Shown in pieces: positions 24,990 through 36,639 of a stretch of 64,000 bases of DNA. The notes beneath the pieces are model-generated. The model was not told the DNA's origin, did no database searches, and was given only the letters and a program-made list of their open reading frames with translations. Where the stretch lies: NCBI GenBank assembly GCA_037043455.1, contig JAWPHD010001342.1, positions 1 to 64,000 on the forward strand. The letters run 5' to 3'. The stretch comes from Cyrtodaria siliqua (lineage: Eukaryota; Mollusca; Bivalvia; Adapedonta; Hiatellidae). The translations under genes were made by a program, and so were the position numbers. Position 1 is the first letter of the stretch. Every line of letters begins with the position of its first letter.

Positions 24990-26147
24990 GTTTCAAAAGT
25001 TATTGAGCCGAAAAAGGGTCATAACTCCTTCAGAAATTGACCGATGTTGACCTAAATCAAACTTGGCCTGTATTTTATAATTACACAGCTACACACCAAA
25101 TAATAATTACAAACATGGACCCTTTCAAAAGTTATTGAGCGGAAACCAATTTGTTGCAGAAAATCAAGTCGAAAAGGGGCCACAACTCCTGCATAAAATG
25201 AGCAACGTTGACCGAAATCGAACTTGACCTGTATTTTATAATTACACAGCTACACACCAAATATTAATTATAAACATGGACCCTTTCAAAAGTTATTGAG
25301 CGGAAACCAATTTGTTGCAGAAAACTAAGTCGAAAAGGGGCCACAACTCCTGCATTAAATGAGCAACGTTGACCGAAATCGAAACTGACCTGTATCTTAT
25401 AATTACACTTCTACACACCAAATATTAATTACAAACATGGACCCTTTTAAAAGTTATTGAGCGGAAACCAATTTGTTGCAGAAAACTAAGTCAAAAAGGG
25501 GCCACGACTCCTGCATAAAATGAGCAACGTTGACCGAAATCAAACTTGACCTGTATTTTATAATTACACAGCTACATACCAAATATTAATTACAAACATT
25601 GACCCTTTCAAAAGTTATTGAGCGGAAACCAATTTGTTGCAGAAAACTAAGTCGAAAAGGGGCCACAACTCCTGCATAAAATGAGCAACGTTGACCGAAA
25701 TCGAACTTGACCTGTATTTTATAATTACACAGCTACACTAAATATTAATTATAAACATGGACTCTTTCAAAAGTTATTGAGCGGAAACCAATTCGGAAGG
25801 GACGCGGAAGGGACGGACGGACAGGGGTAACACGTAATGCCCCTTTTTGGTGGTTTGTAACCAAAGTCGAACTTGACCTGTATTTTATGGTCTTAAACCC
25901 GTGTACCAAAAATGATTTAAATCCGTCGACCCTTTCATGAGTTATCGTCCGGACACTGTTTTTTGGGAAAATTCTAAGTTGAAAAGGGGCCATAACTCCG
26001 TCAAAAATTGGTGGCTTGTAACCAAATATTATTTAAATCCATCAGCCCTTTCATGAGTTATTGTCCCGAAACCAACAGACCGACCGACGGACGGACCGAC
26101 AAGCTCACTCCTATATACCCCCCTAAACTTCGTTTGTGGGGGTATAA
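24990..26147 (+). repeat. Family C modular element with ~162-bp tandem modules
   Basis: Five close modules (25060-25790) contain GACCTGTATTTTATAATTAC, TTCAAAAGTTATTGAGCGGA and AAGTCGAAAAGGGGCCACAA. GGACGGAC tracts occur at 25800-25820 and 26080-26100. The 3' hairpin has TATACCCCC/GGGGGTATA arms (26114-26146). The layout matches families A and B; the sequences differ. Confidence 0.75.
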
Positions 26148-26154
26148 TTATGTA

Positions 26155-26343
26155 ATATAGTTTAATAACCAGTGTTTATGAGATACTGAAAATATCTCCC
26201 TCGGTAGAGAAATGGCTCCGATATAAGAACTCGTGCTCCGCACTCGTTCTTATATCGGGGCCTCCGCACTTGTTCTTATATCGGGGCCATTTCTCTACCT
26301 CGGGAGATATTTCCCGTATCTCAAAAACATATTAAACTCTATA
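26155..26343. repeat. Foldback palindrome
   Basis: Arms of ~75 bp: ATATAGTTTAATA, TTATGAGATACTG, AATATCTCCCTCGGTAGAGA and CCGATATAAGAAC face their reverse complements in GTTCTTATATCGGGGCC through CTCGGGAGATATT, GTATCTCA and TATTAAACTCTATAT. The centre holds a further CTCCGCACTCGTTCTTATAT duplication. Confidence 0.8.
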
Positions 26344-27800
26344 TAAAACAGCCAGATTTATCAACAAAGTGAACAAATTTAAAGTATACGATGAACAACG
26401 ACAACATAAAACATACTCAACTGACCTTCTCGACAAGTAACACTGTCCACAAATTTTGCTATATGAAAAGTCGGTCGCAGTGCTCACGCTACCATACGCC
26501 ATGGTCGCCATTTGCGATTATTTTATAATACTGTCGATTATTTTAAAGAAATGTCGACAAGAAATGGCGATTATTTTATTTAATAGATATATTTTTATTT
26601 ATTTTTATAATTTTTTTCGTATAATTGTCTGTTTGACACCCCAAGTAATAAATGACCGCAATAAACATTACATAATTCGTTCACGCCCCCTGTGATGTCG
26701 CCACGCGCTTATCAATTATCGCTTGTAAAAGTTGTTAATTCCCTTAATTGGCACTTCGTTGTCGGATAATCGGCATTGTTGATACACGCAAACATCATGT
26801 GATTATTGGTCTGAATAGCCAATCAGATATGCCGTTCTTTGTTATCTTTCGGGCGATTGACCAATCAGACAATCCGTTACGCATCCAACTGTAGGTACAG
26901 TTTCCTGTTTGTTTTTCTGTACACAAACTACGAAGAGATGAAATTAATTTGTGCACGCACTATTATGAACATAGTCGCTTCTTTCATCTGCATTAATAGC
27001 TATCCCATCATGATCCCGATAGGTAGCAAACTCCCATGTGTATTGTGAACTGTGAAAACACTTGCAATAAAGTAATTAAAACATTGAAACAATAAGAAGT
27101 TTGAATATTGTGCCTGGCTTCGTGTCGGCAGTTTCAATTTGTCACAACTTTGAGATCGACAATTAATGACATAAAACTACATTATCCTACTATTAGGGTT
27201 GTGTTTTCTTTCCCCTTTGATAAGAAAGACCATTTTTGGCATTCAAAACACATTAATGCATGAAAAAAGTTCGTAATTGATGGTATTTCGATTAAATGTT
27301 AGAAATTTTCGGGCCGTAAAAGTGAAGTGTCATAGTACTTCGGATGGTACATAATTTCGGATTTTTTTTTTACATAATCGAATGAGAAAAACCGTCCTTT
27401 ACAAATACATGTTGGTGGAAAGAAAAACGATATATAGATGACAGATACATAAAGTATATTTCTATTCATTATTTAATCCATCATTGTTTTATCAATGTGT
27501 AAGGAGTTCCTGGAATCCTACTTTTAAATGAATTCTAGTCAAGGCTCCTACTTCTTTCACTTGGAGAAAGTGGTGACAAAAAGAAAAATATAGCCAGAGG
27601 AGACCCTGATAGTCTAATAAAACCTGATTGAAAATTTGGCTCTTACGACTGACCAAATTTTCTCACGCATTAAAGTTGGCTATTATTTTCTTAACTAAAA
27701 AATGTGCGGCTGTTAATTTAAAATGGCCAGTGTGAGCACTGGGTCGGGTAAGAATTTGACATGAAACACTACAATATGATAATATAAACATTCTACTCAC
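26344..27800. other. No recognised gene or repeat
   Basis: AT-rich sequence with short spurious frames only. It lies downstream of the HNH-like exon on that exon's strand, so a terminal exon could hide here, but none was recognised. Confidence 0.35.
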
Positions 27801-28049
27801 ATGAAGCATGCAATCAGGATACTCTTTATGTCCTAAACACAGTCTTGGTATCAGGTGCAGGCATCTTTGTCTTTCCATATTGACACTATGTGGCTCCAAG
27901 CTGAGATGGTCAAATCGCAAACATAAACTGTTGTGGCAGAGATGAGACACGTCCATCCCCCTTGGAATATCAGGAACACACATCACACATATATACATCA
28001 CTCTACGAGCTAACATGTTCATCTGAGTATGTCTCCTAGCCAAAACAAT
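27801..28049 (-). CDS. I-PpoI-like His-Me finger (HNH) endonuclease domain, single exon or fragment
   Basis: The frame contains VSHLCHNSLCLRFDHLSLEP, then HSVNMERQRC and LCLGHKEYPDC. It aligns with the zinc-binding loop and active site of the homing endonuclease I-PpoI: the general-base histidine (SH), metal-binding asparagine (SVN), first zinc set C, C, H with C after RQR, and a second set C, GH and C. Spacing is exact from the histidine to the fourth ligand and slightly longer after it. A GTGAGT donor follows 27801, but the frame also stays open to 27663. A TAG lies just upstream of 28049, where an acceptor could lie. Such domains occur in animal genomes as multicopy genes of unknown role. 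Confidence 0.62.
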
Positions 28050-28500
28050 CTACTGTCTCCCATATTCTGAAACTTTCTGACCACAGATTCGTCTATTAAG
28101 TCCCAAATGACGGTTATAAAGCATGCACGGGGTCCGACTAGAAGCTAAAGTAGTCTATTTACACTGCAAAAGCATCAGATACTTACCAAAATCCATATTA
28201 TACTTTTGAAATGCACGGTTTCACTCTAAAATCAAGATTTCACTTTAAAAAATCCACTCTAGCAAGAACAAGCAGTCTCTCAAATTGTTTAATGTTCTAG
28301 ATGAGAGTCGTTTAACGTCTCACGAGTGAATTAATCAAAACTATATAGTATATATAGAAACCGTCTCTTGTGGATCACTGCAAACATACTGTAAAAAAAT
28401 GTCCATTGGTCTTTAAATCTGCCCTCATCTGCAAAGTTCCTCTGAAGCTCAGAATATCCACAAAAAATCAAAAGTTGACCAGATTAAACAATTTCAAATT

Positions 28501-28789
28501 TCAGTCTTTTTCAGCACCCCTCAAAACTAACTCCATTTCACTAATAATTCAACTGTATTCCTACTCATTTTCAAATTGTCATATCTTTCTCGAAAATCAC
28601 CCAGTGGCATCCAAACTTGGCAGAAGTCATGAACATGTTCCATCTTGTCACCTGAAGGCAGAAATTAAAGAACGGTTGCACGTTTCCAAGTTGAGAGCAA
28701 ACCGATTAACACAGCCCTAGTTTTTTTACAGTGTAGGAATCGTCCTACCGTCATGGCCAAGGGAGATAATTCTGTAGCGAGACCTGAAC
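28501..28789 (+). repeat. Dispersed ~220-bp repeat, copy 2, with 3' extension
   Basis: Matches 23570-23786, then carries ~48 bp (from TAGTTTTTTTACAGTG) absent from copy 1 before similarity resumes at AAGGGAGATAATTCTG. Confidence 0.75.
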
Positions 28790-29015
28790 AAGAGCCCAAT
28801 GACCTTGAAGCTCTACCGACAGGTTTTGATACCTAGATCAGCCAAGGGAACCTAAAGTTTTATGAAACAAGAGCTCTACTGTTCCTGTGAAGTTTCATGA
28901 AAATCTGTCAAGTAGTTTTGGAGGGGCACTCGTTTGGCCACTTTTGGGCCATTCCCCTCCCCTAAATTTATATATTTTTCCCCCTTTTCCTGTGAAAAAT
29001 TCCCCTCTTAAAAAA
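28787..29015 (+). repeat. Chimeric or truncated family A/B 5' piece
   Basis: ACAAGAGCCCAATGACCTTG mixes A-like GCCC with the B-like right arm, so the hairpin is broken. AAGCTCTACC and a short module with GTTTCATGAAAATCTGTC follow, then unrelated C-rich sequence. Confidence 0.55.
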
Positions 29016-29213
29016 ACAAGAGGTCAATGACCTTGAAGCTCTACTGTTAGATTTTGATAGCTAGGTCAGCATTTTTGTGAAGTTTCATAAAAATCTGTCA
29101 AGTAGTTTTTTGTTTAATGTCGAATCAAAATAATTTTCGACAAGTATCAACATCTTGTCATGCTGATCATTTCAGAAAAAGTCCCATTTCAATATCACTT
29201 ACAGTTTTCAAGA

Positions 29214-29483
29214 ATTGAATTGAATTGGATTTTATAGTCGCACCAACAGCTAAGGTCATATGGCGACTTTCCAGCTTCCACTGGTGGAGGAAGACCCCAG
29301 GTGCCCCTCCGGGCAATTTTCGTGCACGGGCAGGCACCTGGGTTGAACCACCGACGTTCCGCAAGCCAGCTGGATAGCTTCCTCACATAAAGATTCCTAG
29401 GCCCCTGAGGGATCGAACCTACAGCGGTGAGGGGCAAGTGATTGCAAGTAAGAGACTCTAACCACTCCGCCACGGACGCCCCT
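29214..29483 (-). mobile_element. SINE-1, full length, tRNA-derived
   Basis: Minus-strand head GGGGCGTCCGTGGCGGAGTG carries A box TGGCGGAGTGG (29472-29462) and B box GGTTCGATCCC (29419-29409), as in a long-variable-arm tRNA (Leu/Ser-like). The tail GTTGGTGCGACTATAAAATC ends in AATTC repeats. AGTTTTCAAGA (29203-29213) and AGTTTTAAAGA (29484-29494) look like a target duplication with one mismatch. Confidence 0.87.
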
Positions 29484-29864
29484 AGTTTTAAAGAAGTAGT
29501 CGCTACAAACTTTTTAAAAAAAAATCTGTTTTTAGCCATGGCGGCCATCTTGAATTTCCGGCCGGCCTAAAAAAAATCTGGAATCAATTAGACATCAATA
29601 GCAACATTCCTGTGAAGTTTCATAAAAAATTGTCAAGTAGTTTCAGAGGAGTAGTCTCTACAAGTTTTTACTATATAAATCTATGTAAACAAAGATGGCC
29701 AATATCACATACAGTTTTCAAGAAGTAGTCGCTACGAATTCATTTATTTTAGCCGTGGTGGCCATTTTGAATTTCTGGTCAGCCTGAAATTTTTCTAGGA
29801 TCAACTAGACATCAAGAGCAACATGCCTGTGAAGTTTCATGAACATCCATCAAGTAGTTTCAGA

Positions 29865-30903
29865 CACAGATACCGGTTTAAAAAAAAGAAGAAAAAAAAG
29901 TCTTATATTCTATTAAATACTGAAGGTCAGTATCGAGGAAATCCCAAAATATAGGCATGCATCTCAAAACAACAGCTGCAGTGTTAGTTGTTGAAGTCCC
30001 ACAGAGCTGGCATATGCTGCAATCAACTCCGGAATAAATTATCTTTCCAATAACATACACTTTCATATGTCCACACCACATAAGAAAAGCTCTGGTGCTC
30101 GAAAAACACAGAAAATGTACCTATCATCGACACTATTCCTTACGCACAATATGTCTTTATTCGTGCAATAAATAATGTCAAAGTACCTTTCCGACGATCA
30201 CAAGTACACTTTTACAACGTTTTCAAAAATCTCAGTATCCCACGACGCCATTTGCATTGAGAATGCCGGAAGTTGATAGCAAAGCCGCAGAAATATTTGT
30301 TAAATTATCCCATTGGATTAAATAAATTTGGTTTAAATATTGAACCAATGAAGTGGGAGCAATTTGAAAATGTAATGACGTCATGGTTTACTGTCAACTT
30401 CCAGCATTCCCAATGCATATGGCGTCGTGGGATACTGAGATTTTTGAAAACGTTGTAAAAGTGTACTTGTGATCGTCGGAAAGGTACTTTGACATTATTT
30501 ATTGCACGAATAAAGACATATTGTGCGTAAGGAATAGTGTCGATGAGTTGTTGTGTCCGCGGGAGCTTCTACAAAGGCTAAACGGCGGTCCAAGGGGGTC
30601 TGTATAGGAGAAAAAAACGGACTGGCTTAGAGTCGATTTTTAAAAACAGGTACGATTTTTGTGTTTTTCGAGCACTAGAGCTTTTCTTATGTGGTGTTGA
30701 CATATGAAAGTGTATGTTATTGGAAAGATAATTTATTCCGGAGTTGATTGCAGCATATGCCAGCTCTGTGGGACTTCAACAACTAACACTTCAGCTGTTG
30801 TTTTGAGATGCATGCCTAAATTTTGGAATTTCCTCGATGCTGACCTTCAGTATTTAATAGAATATAAGACTTTTTTTTTTTTTTTTTTAAACCGGTATCT
30901 GTG
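29865..30903. mobile_element. 1,039-bp foldback DNA transposon (non-autonomous) with 8-bp target duplication
   Basis: Terminal inverted repeats start CACAGATACCGGTTT and extend inward as long arms (29865-30277 and 30390-30903). The right arm has ~110 extra bp (about 30545-30655). GTTTCAGA flanks the element perfectly at 29857-29864 and 30904-30911, and removing the element restores the family B phrase AGTAGTTTCAGAGGAG. There is no transposase. An 8-bp duplication fits hAT-like or other 8-bp-duplicating superfamilies. Confidence 0.88.
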
Positions 30904-31754
30904 GTTTCAGAGGAGTAGTCGCTACAAGTTTTTACTATTAAACTCTATGTAAACAAAGATGGCCACTGGCAGCCATGTTTAATGTCAAATCAAAATAATG
31001 TTCGACTCGGATCAACATCATGTCATGCTGATCATTTTAGAAAAAGTCCCATATCAATAATTCACTTATAGTTTTCAAGAAGTAGTCGCTACAAACTTAT
31101 TTATTTTAAATCTATTTTTAGCTGTGGTGGCCATCTTGAATTCCTGGCCGATCTGAAATTTTGCTAGGATCAATTAGACATCAAGAGCAACATTCTTGTA
31201 AAGTTTCATGAAAATCTGCAAAGTAGTTTCAGAGGAGTAGTCGCTACAAGTTTTTACTATATAACTCTATGTAAACAAAGATGGCCACTTGCAGCCATGT
31301 TTAACGTCGAATCAAAACGATTTTTGACAACGACCAACATCATGTCATGCTGATCATTTTAGAAAAAGTCCCATATCAATATCACTTATAGTTTTCAAGA
31401 AGTAGTCGCTACAAACTTGTATTTTAAAAATCTATTTTTAGCTTTGGTGGCCATCTTGGATTTGACATCAACATCAATTTTTGCTAGGATCAACTAGACT
31501 TCATGGGCAACATTTCTGTAAAGTTTCATGAATATCCATCCAGTAGTTTCAGAGGAGTAGTCGCTACAAAAAAAAAGTTTACGGACAGACGGACGACGGA
31601 CGCCGCACCACGGCATAAGCTCTGCTGATCTCTGATCAGTCGAGCTAAAAAAGGCACCAAAAAATGTGTCAAAATGTCACAGATTAAAGCAACTATTACA
31701 CAAAGCAATTACTTGTGATTATATTTACTAATTTTCCGTTATTACAACAAAAAT

Positions 31755-31862
31755 ATGATAAATTGTGGGCGGAACGACTTTGGTGGGCGAAACGACTATG
31801 TGCGAAACGACCGATGGGCGAAACGACATGGTATGCGAACGGGATTGTGGGCGAAACGACCC
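31755..31862 (+). repeat. Spaced GGGCGAAACGAC motifs
   Basis: Six versions of (T)GGGCGAAACGAC, such as GGGCGGAACGAC and GTGCGAAACGAC, at 17-30 bp spacing. GC-richer than its surroundings. No stable period. Confidence 0.6.
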
Positions 31863-32539
31863 GGGACCGTAAATATCAACCAATACACAAATACTAACCA
31901 AATAGTAAAACTCTTCTTCAAATCAATAGCTTTGCCCTCAAGCTTCCAGGAATTAACCACTTTCCAAAATGTCAACAATCTTCTACAATATTTTCACGTG
32001 ATTTTCCCAGAAAACCCCAATTCGCGGGAATCTTCAACTAACCAATCAGAACTAAACGTTATCCGAATATACCCGAGTATTGCCGAGCAAACCGAAAGTA
32101 GAAACGTTTAATTGAGCAAAAAGTGCAAGTAAAATCGTGTCTGCTACATTAGTATAAAAGACAATGCCAACTGTTTTAACCGTTTTTATTTACTTTTCGG
32201 AGAAAATGTAACTGAACCAAAATTAGTTGTATAATAATGAAGGACATTTACTTTTGGCGAAAGTTGTTTTCAATGCAAAATTATGCTGCATCAAAAAAAT
32301 AGAAAAAAATAGAAAACATTTTATATTCAGAACTTTTATCCAAGAAAGGTTTTAATGTGTTCGGCAAACGTAAATCAAGACATCCTGAACTATTAAGGCT
32401 AGTTTTTTTAATGTTCACCTGTCCCATGGACAAGGAATTTGTATGGGTAAGGCTGCATCTTAAAAGCATTCTGGCTATAAAACATTGATATCTCAACCGA
32501 TTTTCAAAACTAAGGTATTTTTTATTTACCTCGAAAAAT
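31863..32539. other. No recognised gene or repeat
   Basis: AT-rich stretch upstream of the truncated LINE. Two CCAAT-like boxes occur near 31871 and 32040. No start site can be supported. Confidence 0.35.
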
Positions 32540-33860
32540 GCTATGCTAGTTGAGGATTTGGCTAAAAGTTGCTCTGAAGGTAAGCAAACTGACTTAATCC
32601 TCCTAGATTTTAGCAAGGCATTCGACAAGGCTAATCACGAGAAGCTGCTCTATAAACTAAAGAACTACGGAGTCCACGGTAATACTCTACACTGGATAAG
32701 AGCATTTCTCAGTGACCGTACACAGACTGTTGTCATTGAGGGTGAGAAATCGGATACAATTGAAGTCACTTCAGGAGTACCCCAAGGATCTGTCTTGGGT
32801 CCTATCCTTTTTCTTGCCTACATAAACGATCTGCCTGAAAATATTACCTCACAAGTAAGGCTATTTGCAGACGATACAGTTGTATATCTCACGATCAACG
32901 ACGAAAGGACAGACAATCAGACTTTACAGACCGACCTTGACCGACTTGAAAGATGGGAAACCTTGTGGGATATGGAGTTCAACCCATCAAAGTGTGAAGT
33001 AATTCATATAACTAGGTCAAAAAAGGCCAAACCCACAAGGTACATGCTCCATGGACAGGTTCTACAGGCAACTGAGAATGCTCGTTATCTCGGTGTAGAC
33101 ATCACCAGTAACCTATCATGGATCACTCACATTAACAGGATCACAGCCAAGGCTAACAGCTCCCTTGGCTTTGTCAAGAGGAACATTAAGGTAAAGTCTC
33201 CTAAGATCAGAGAATGCGCTTATAAAACCTTAGTTCGTCCACAACTCGAATATGCCAGTACAATCTATGACCCACACACTAAGTCCAATATAGACAAACT
33301 TGAAAAAGTCCAAAGACGTGCTGCACGCTGGACCACGAATGATTTTTCTCATTATTCTAGTGTAACTGAGATGCTAGATAAATTGGGTTGGAGAACCTTA
33401 CAACAGCGCCGGGCAGATGCGCGTCTATGCCTCCTTTACAAAATGATTCATGAGTTGGTCGCCATCACTATACCTCATTATTTTGAAGCTAATAATAGAG
33501 TATCCAAATATTGTCATTCTATGTCTTTCAAGCAGAATCACACAAGGGTTGATTATTACAAGTATTCATTCTTTCCCCTTACTATAGTACAGTGGAACTC
33601 GCTACCTGCAGATGTTGTATTACTGCAAGACTTTGATTCATTCAAGCTTGCAGTTAGTCAGCTCCAGCACACCAAACCATAAACATCATGAGTTTGTTTT
33701 TAACCTTCTTTTATCTTATCGTTCTATTTTTAACATGTCTTACACTATTTTTACCCTTGTCTAAATAATGCTTTTCTTTACTTTTCTACTAATTAGACAC
33801 GACGCGCAGCTGCCCGATTATGCCTGTGAAGGCGTGTGGCAGGATGTAAAGATAGATAAA
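32540..33860 (+). mobile_element. 5'-truncated jockey-like LINE with intact reverse transcriptase C-terminal half
   Basis: An uninterrupted 379-codon frame (32543-33682) covers most of a non-LTR reverse transcriptase. It contains LILLDFSKAFDKANHEKLLY (first catalytic aspartate), SGVPQGSVLGPILFLAYIND, and LFADDTVVY with the catalytic FADD. After the thumb it has YLGVDI and LVRPQLEYAS, typical of jockey-superfamily LINEs, and ends LQHTKP and stop. About 180 bp of 3' UTR follow, ending near GGCGTGTGGCAGGATG. The endonuclease half and the start of the RT are missing. The absence of stops suggests a recent insertion. The clade was not assigned. Confidence 0.88.
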
Positions 33861-35160
33861 AAGTCAAGTTTCAAAGATATATATTTTACGTGAGTATTGA
33901 CAAAATTTCTCATGTTATTGCTGAAAATCCTTTGGCTGAAACAGGCCCATCCTGGGGTCACAGTTATACATCGAGTTATAAAGGAAAAGCTATAAAAAAT
34001 ATTCTTCTCCGAAACTACACGAGCTACAGTAGATCTAATATTTTGCATGTACCATAAGGTCTCACACCTCAATTAATTTCCCATAGGGTTACTGTACAGC
34101 CTTTTCCAACATCTGAGCTTCAAAGCAGGGCAGCAGACATTGTTGTTGGTTTAATATCTTCAGTATAGCCAAGACCAGTAATTTAAAACAATAAAATACA
34201 TAAGTTAGCCAGGTTGGTTTTTTTCTCGCTCATGTTTTGTGAACCCTATGGAAAATACAAAATTCATACAATATCTAGCTGAATATGCGGTGCTTCGGTC
34301 AAACAATTCTGAAATTTGAATGAAACCTCACATCAACATGGGATTTTCTGTATCATCTGTCTTTTACACTGCAGATGTATGCTAAAGAAAAGAAAAACCT
34401 ATTTTTCAAATTGAAAATTGCCTAAAATTGAGAAAAAATAGAATTATTTTCTGTTTTCCTTTTGTCTCAAGGTCCGTGAGCTTTCAGGGGAGATAATAGA
34501 GGCATAAGCTTATGGTCCTCAAGTTTGTTCATCGAGACCACAGACATATTAATAAACAGACAGGAAACTTCCTATCTTAACCAATGAAGTAACCAAAATA
34601 TCACTTGGCACCTTTTTCTTCTATCTCCTCTCTCAATTATTCACTGATTTTGATGAGAATACATTCAAACGATTCATAGTGAATAGCAAAATGGTATTAT
34701 AATAATTTATGTTTATTTTGAAAGTAAGAAATTGTATAAAAAGATGTTTAAAGTTAAAAATGTCATCATTTTTCGCTTTTCTCTTAAAAATCAAGGTTTT
34801 GACATAGTCAAGGTTTCCGTCTAACTCCTTTTTGCTCTAAATGTAAGAGAAAGAAAAATAGTTTCATTGGAAAGAAAATTAAATTTGTGATGGTATTTTG
34901 CATGAATGAAACTTGTATCTATAAAACTCTTCATAATATGTGTGTTTAAAGTTGGGAAATAATTTGTGAAATTTTCTCACTGTGCCACGTGAAATTTAGA
35001 TAATTTTCGTTGTGTCCAATCTATTTGTTATTAGGTCTGTGTCGAAACCATGGGATCAAATATGGCCTTACCCCAGGTTTCACATGTTTTACAGACTTAC
35101 ATAGGAACAAAACATTTTTCTTCTCTGAAACCACAATTATACATTTACTGATACAACCAC
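33861..35160. other. AT-rich DNA with isolated reversed family A modules
   Basis: Single module pieces (reversed) near 33950-34030, 34495-34540 and 35055-35145, recognised by CTGGGGTCACA, AAGCTTATGGTCCTC and CTTCTCTGAAACCACA. No gene. Confidence 0.45.
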
Positions 35161-35161
35161 G

Positions 35162-35950
35162 CATCCATCCAACATTGGCCTGGGGTCTAACCCAACCCCT
35201 GGGGACATATCCCACGCATCCATCCAACATTGGCCTGGGGTCTATCCCCACCCCTGGGAACATATCCCACACATCCATCCAACATTGGCCTGGGGTCTAT
35301 CCCCACCCCTGGGGACATATTCCACACATCCATCCAACACTGGCCTGGGGTCTATCCCCACCCCTGGGGACATATCCCACGCATCCATCCAACATTGGCC
35401 TGGGGTCTATCCCCACCCCTGGGGACATATCCCACACATCCATCCAACACTGGCCTGGGGTCTATCCCCACCCCTGGGGACATATCCCACGCATCCATCC
35501 AACACTGGCCTGGGGTCTAACCCCACCCCTGGGGACATATCCCACGCATCCATCCAACATTGGCCTGGGGTCTATCCCCACCCCTGGGGACATATCCCAC
35601 GCATCCATCCAACACTGGCCTGGGGTCTAACCCCACCCCTGGGGACATATCCCACGCATCCATCCAACATTGGCCTGGGTTCTATCCCCACCCCTAGCCT
35701 GGGGTCTAACACCACCCCTGGGGACATATCCCATGCATCCATCCAACATTGGCCTGGGGTCTATCCCAACCCCTGGGGACATATCCCATGCATCCATCCA
35801 ACACTGGCCTGGGGTCTAACCCCACCCCTGGGAACATATCCCACGCATCCATCCAACACTGGCCTGGGGTCTAACCCCACCCCTGGGGACATATCCCATG
35901 CATCCATCCAACATTGGCCTGGGGTCTAACCCCACCTCTGGGGACATATC
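35162..35950 (+). repeat. 55-bp minisatellite, about 14 units
   Basis: Unit CATCCATCCAACATTGGCCT followed by GGGGTCTATCCCCACCCCTG and GGGACATATCCCACG. The period of 55 is exact over most units (35162, 35217, 35272 and so on), with one truncated unit near 35690. The unit has no stop in any plus frame and 55 is not a multiple of 3, so all three frames stay open and encode the same 55-residue repeat in staggered phase. A diverged relative lies at 36033-36100. I regard the frames as by-products. Confidence 0.92.
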
Positions 35951-36100
35951 CTAGTCTAAGTCATAATTTGAAAACTGTTGATATCCCCATATATAAAAAC
36001 ACATCAACTTACTAGGCATGAACTGATGCGTGCAACCAGCATTGGCCCCAGGGTCCATCGCCATCCTTGGGACATAGCCCCTGGGTCATGAGTTGAAACC

Positions 36101-36600
36101 ATTGAGATCCCCACCCTATAACCATATATAAGCCTGAACACTTTAAGGTGGGCGCAGGAATTTGCGATAGAGTGCCATCGACCGCGTGATCTCATTGTTA
36201 CAAAGTTATAAGCTTATTTGACAATGTTTCATCTTTAGCAGATAATCAGATGAGAGATTAAAGGTCATTTTTGCCCTCTTGTTTAGAGCATGGATGCTTT
36301 GTTTTTCACATTTCTGGGTTTTAGTTCTTTTTCCGGAACATGTTCATTTTTAAGCATATTATGATTTCAATTCAATCTGGTGCCTCAGCATAGCTACAGG
36401 CCTGCACGTGAATGTATGTAACATTTCTATTGAAGAACACAATTAAGAAAAAAAAGATGAAATTTCATTTCTTTTTGAAGGTCTCTTGATCTTTAAGAAT
36501 AAACAATTTTATCCACAAAATGTTGTACAAAACTTCTTTGATGTTTTCCTCACTCAAGATGCAACCTTCCAAAAACAAGAAATATGGTAGGCTGGTTGTT
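36101..36600. other. No recognised gene or repeat
   Basis: AT-rich, only short chance frames. Confidence 0.4.
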
Positions 36601-36639
36601 GAATTGTGTTTTACCTCATTTTCAGCAATTTATTTACAC

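Larger units (their letters stand above)
29016..31648 (+). repeat. Family B element containing a nested SINE and a foldback transposon
   Basis: 5' end ACAAGAGGTCAATGACCTTG at 29016. The B modules continue across two insertions (29214-29483 and 29865-30903). A GGACAGACGGACGACGG tract and hairpin GCTCTGCTGATC/GATCAGTCGAGC close it at 31648. Confidence 0.8.

Noticed and set aside
29400..29483. Functional tRNA gene
   Set aside because: A and B boxes are present, but the sequence continues into a SINE body and tail and is flanked by a target duplication.
30375..30382. TGACGTCA (CRE-like) in the loop of the foldback transposon
   Set aside because: One 8-mer in a transposon loop is not enough to claim a regulatory site.
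31755..32111. 118-codon plus frame
   Set aside because: Driven by the GGGCGAAACGAC repeats; the rest has no family resemblance or splice context.
35010..35929. Frames of about 97-215 codons with proline-rich repeats
   Set aside because: A stop-free 55-bp unit opens all frames; no start context or flanking exon supports coding.
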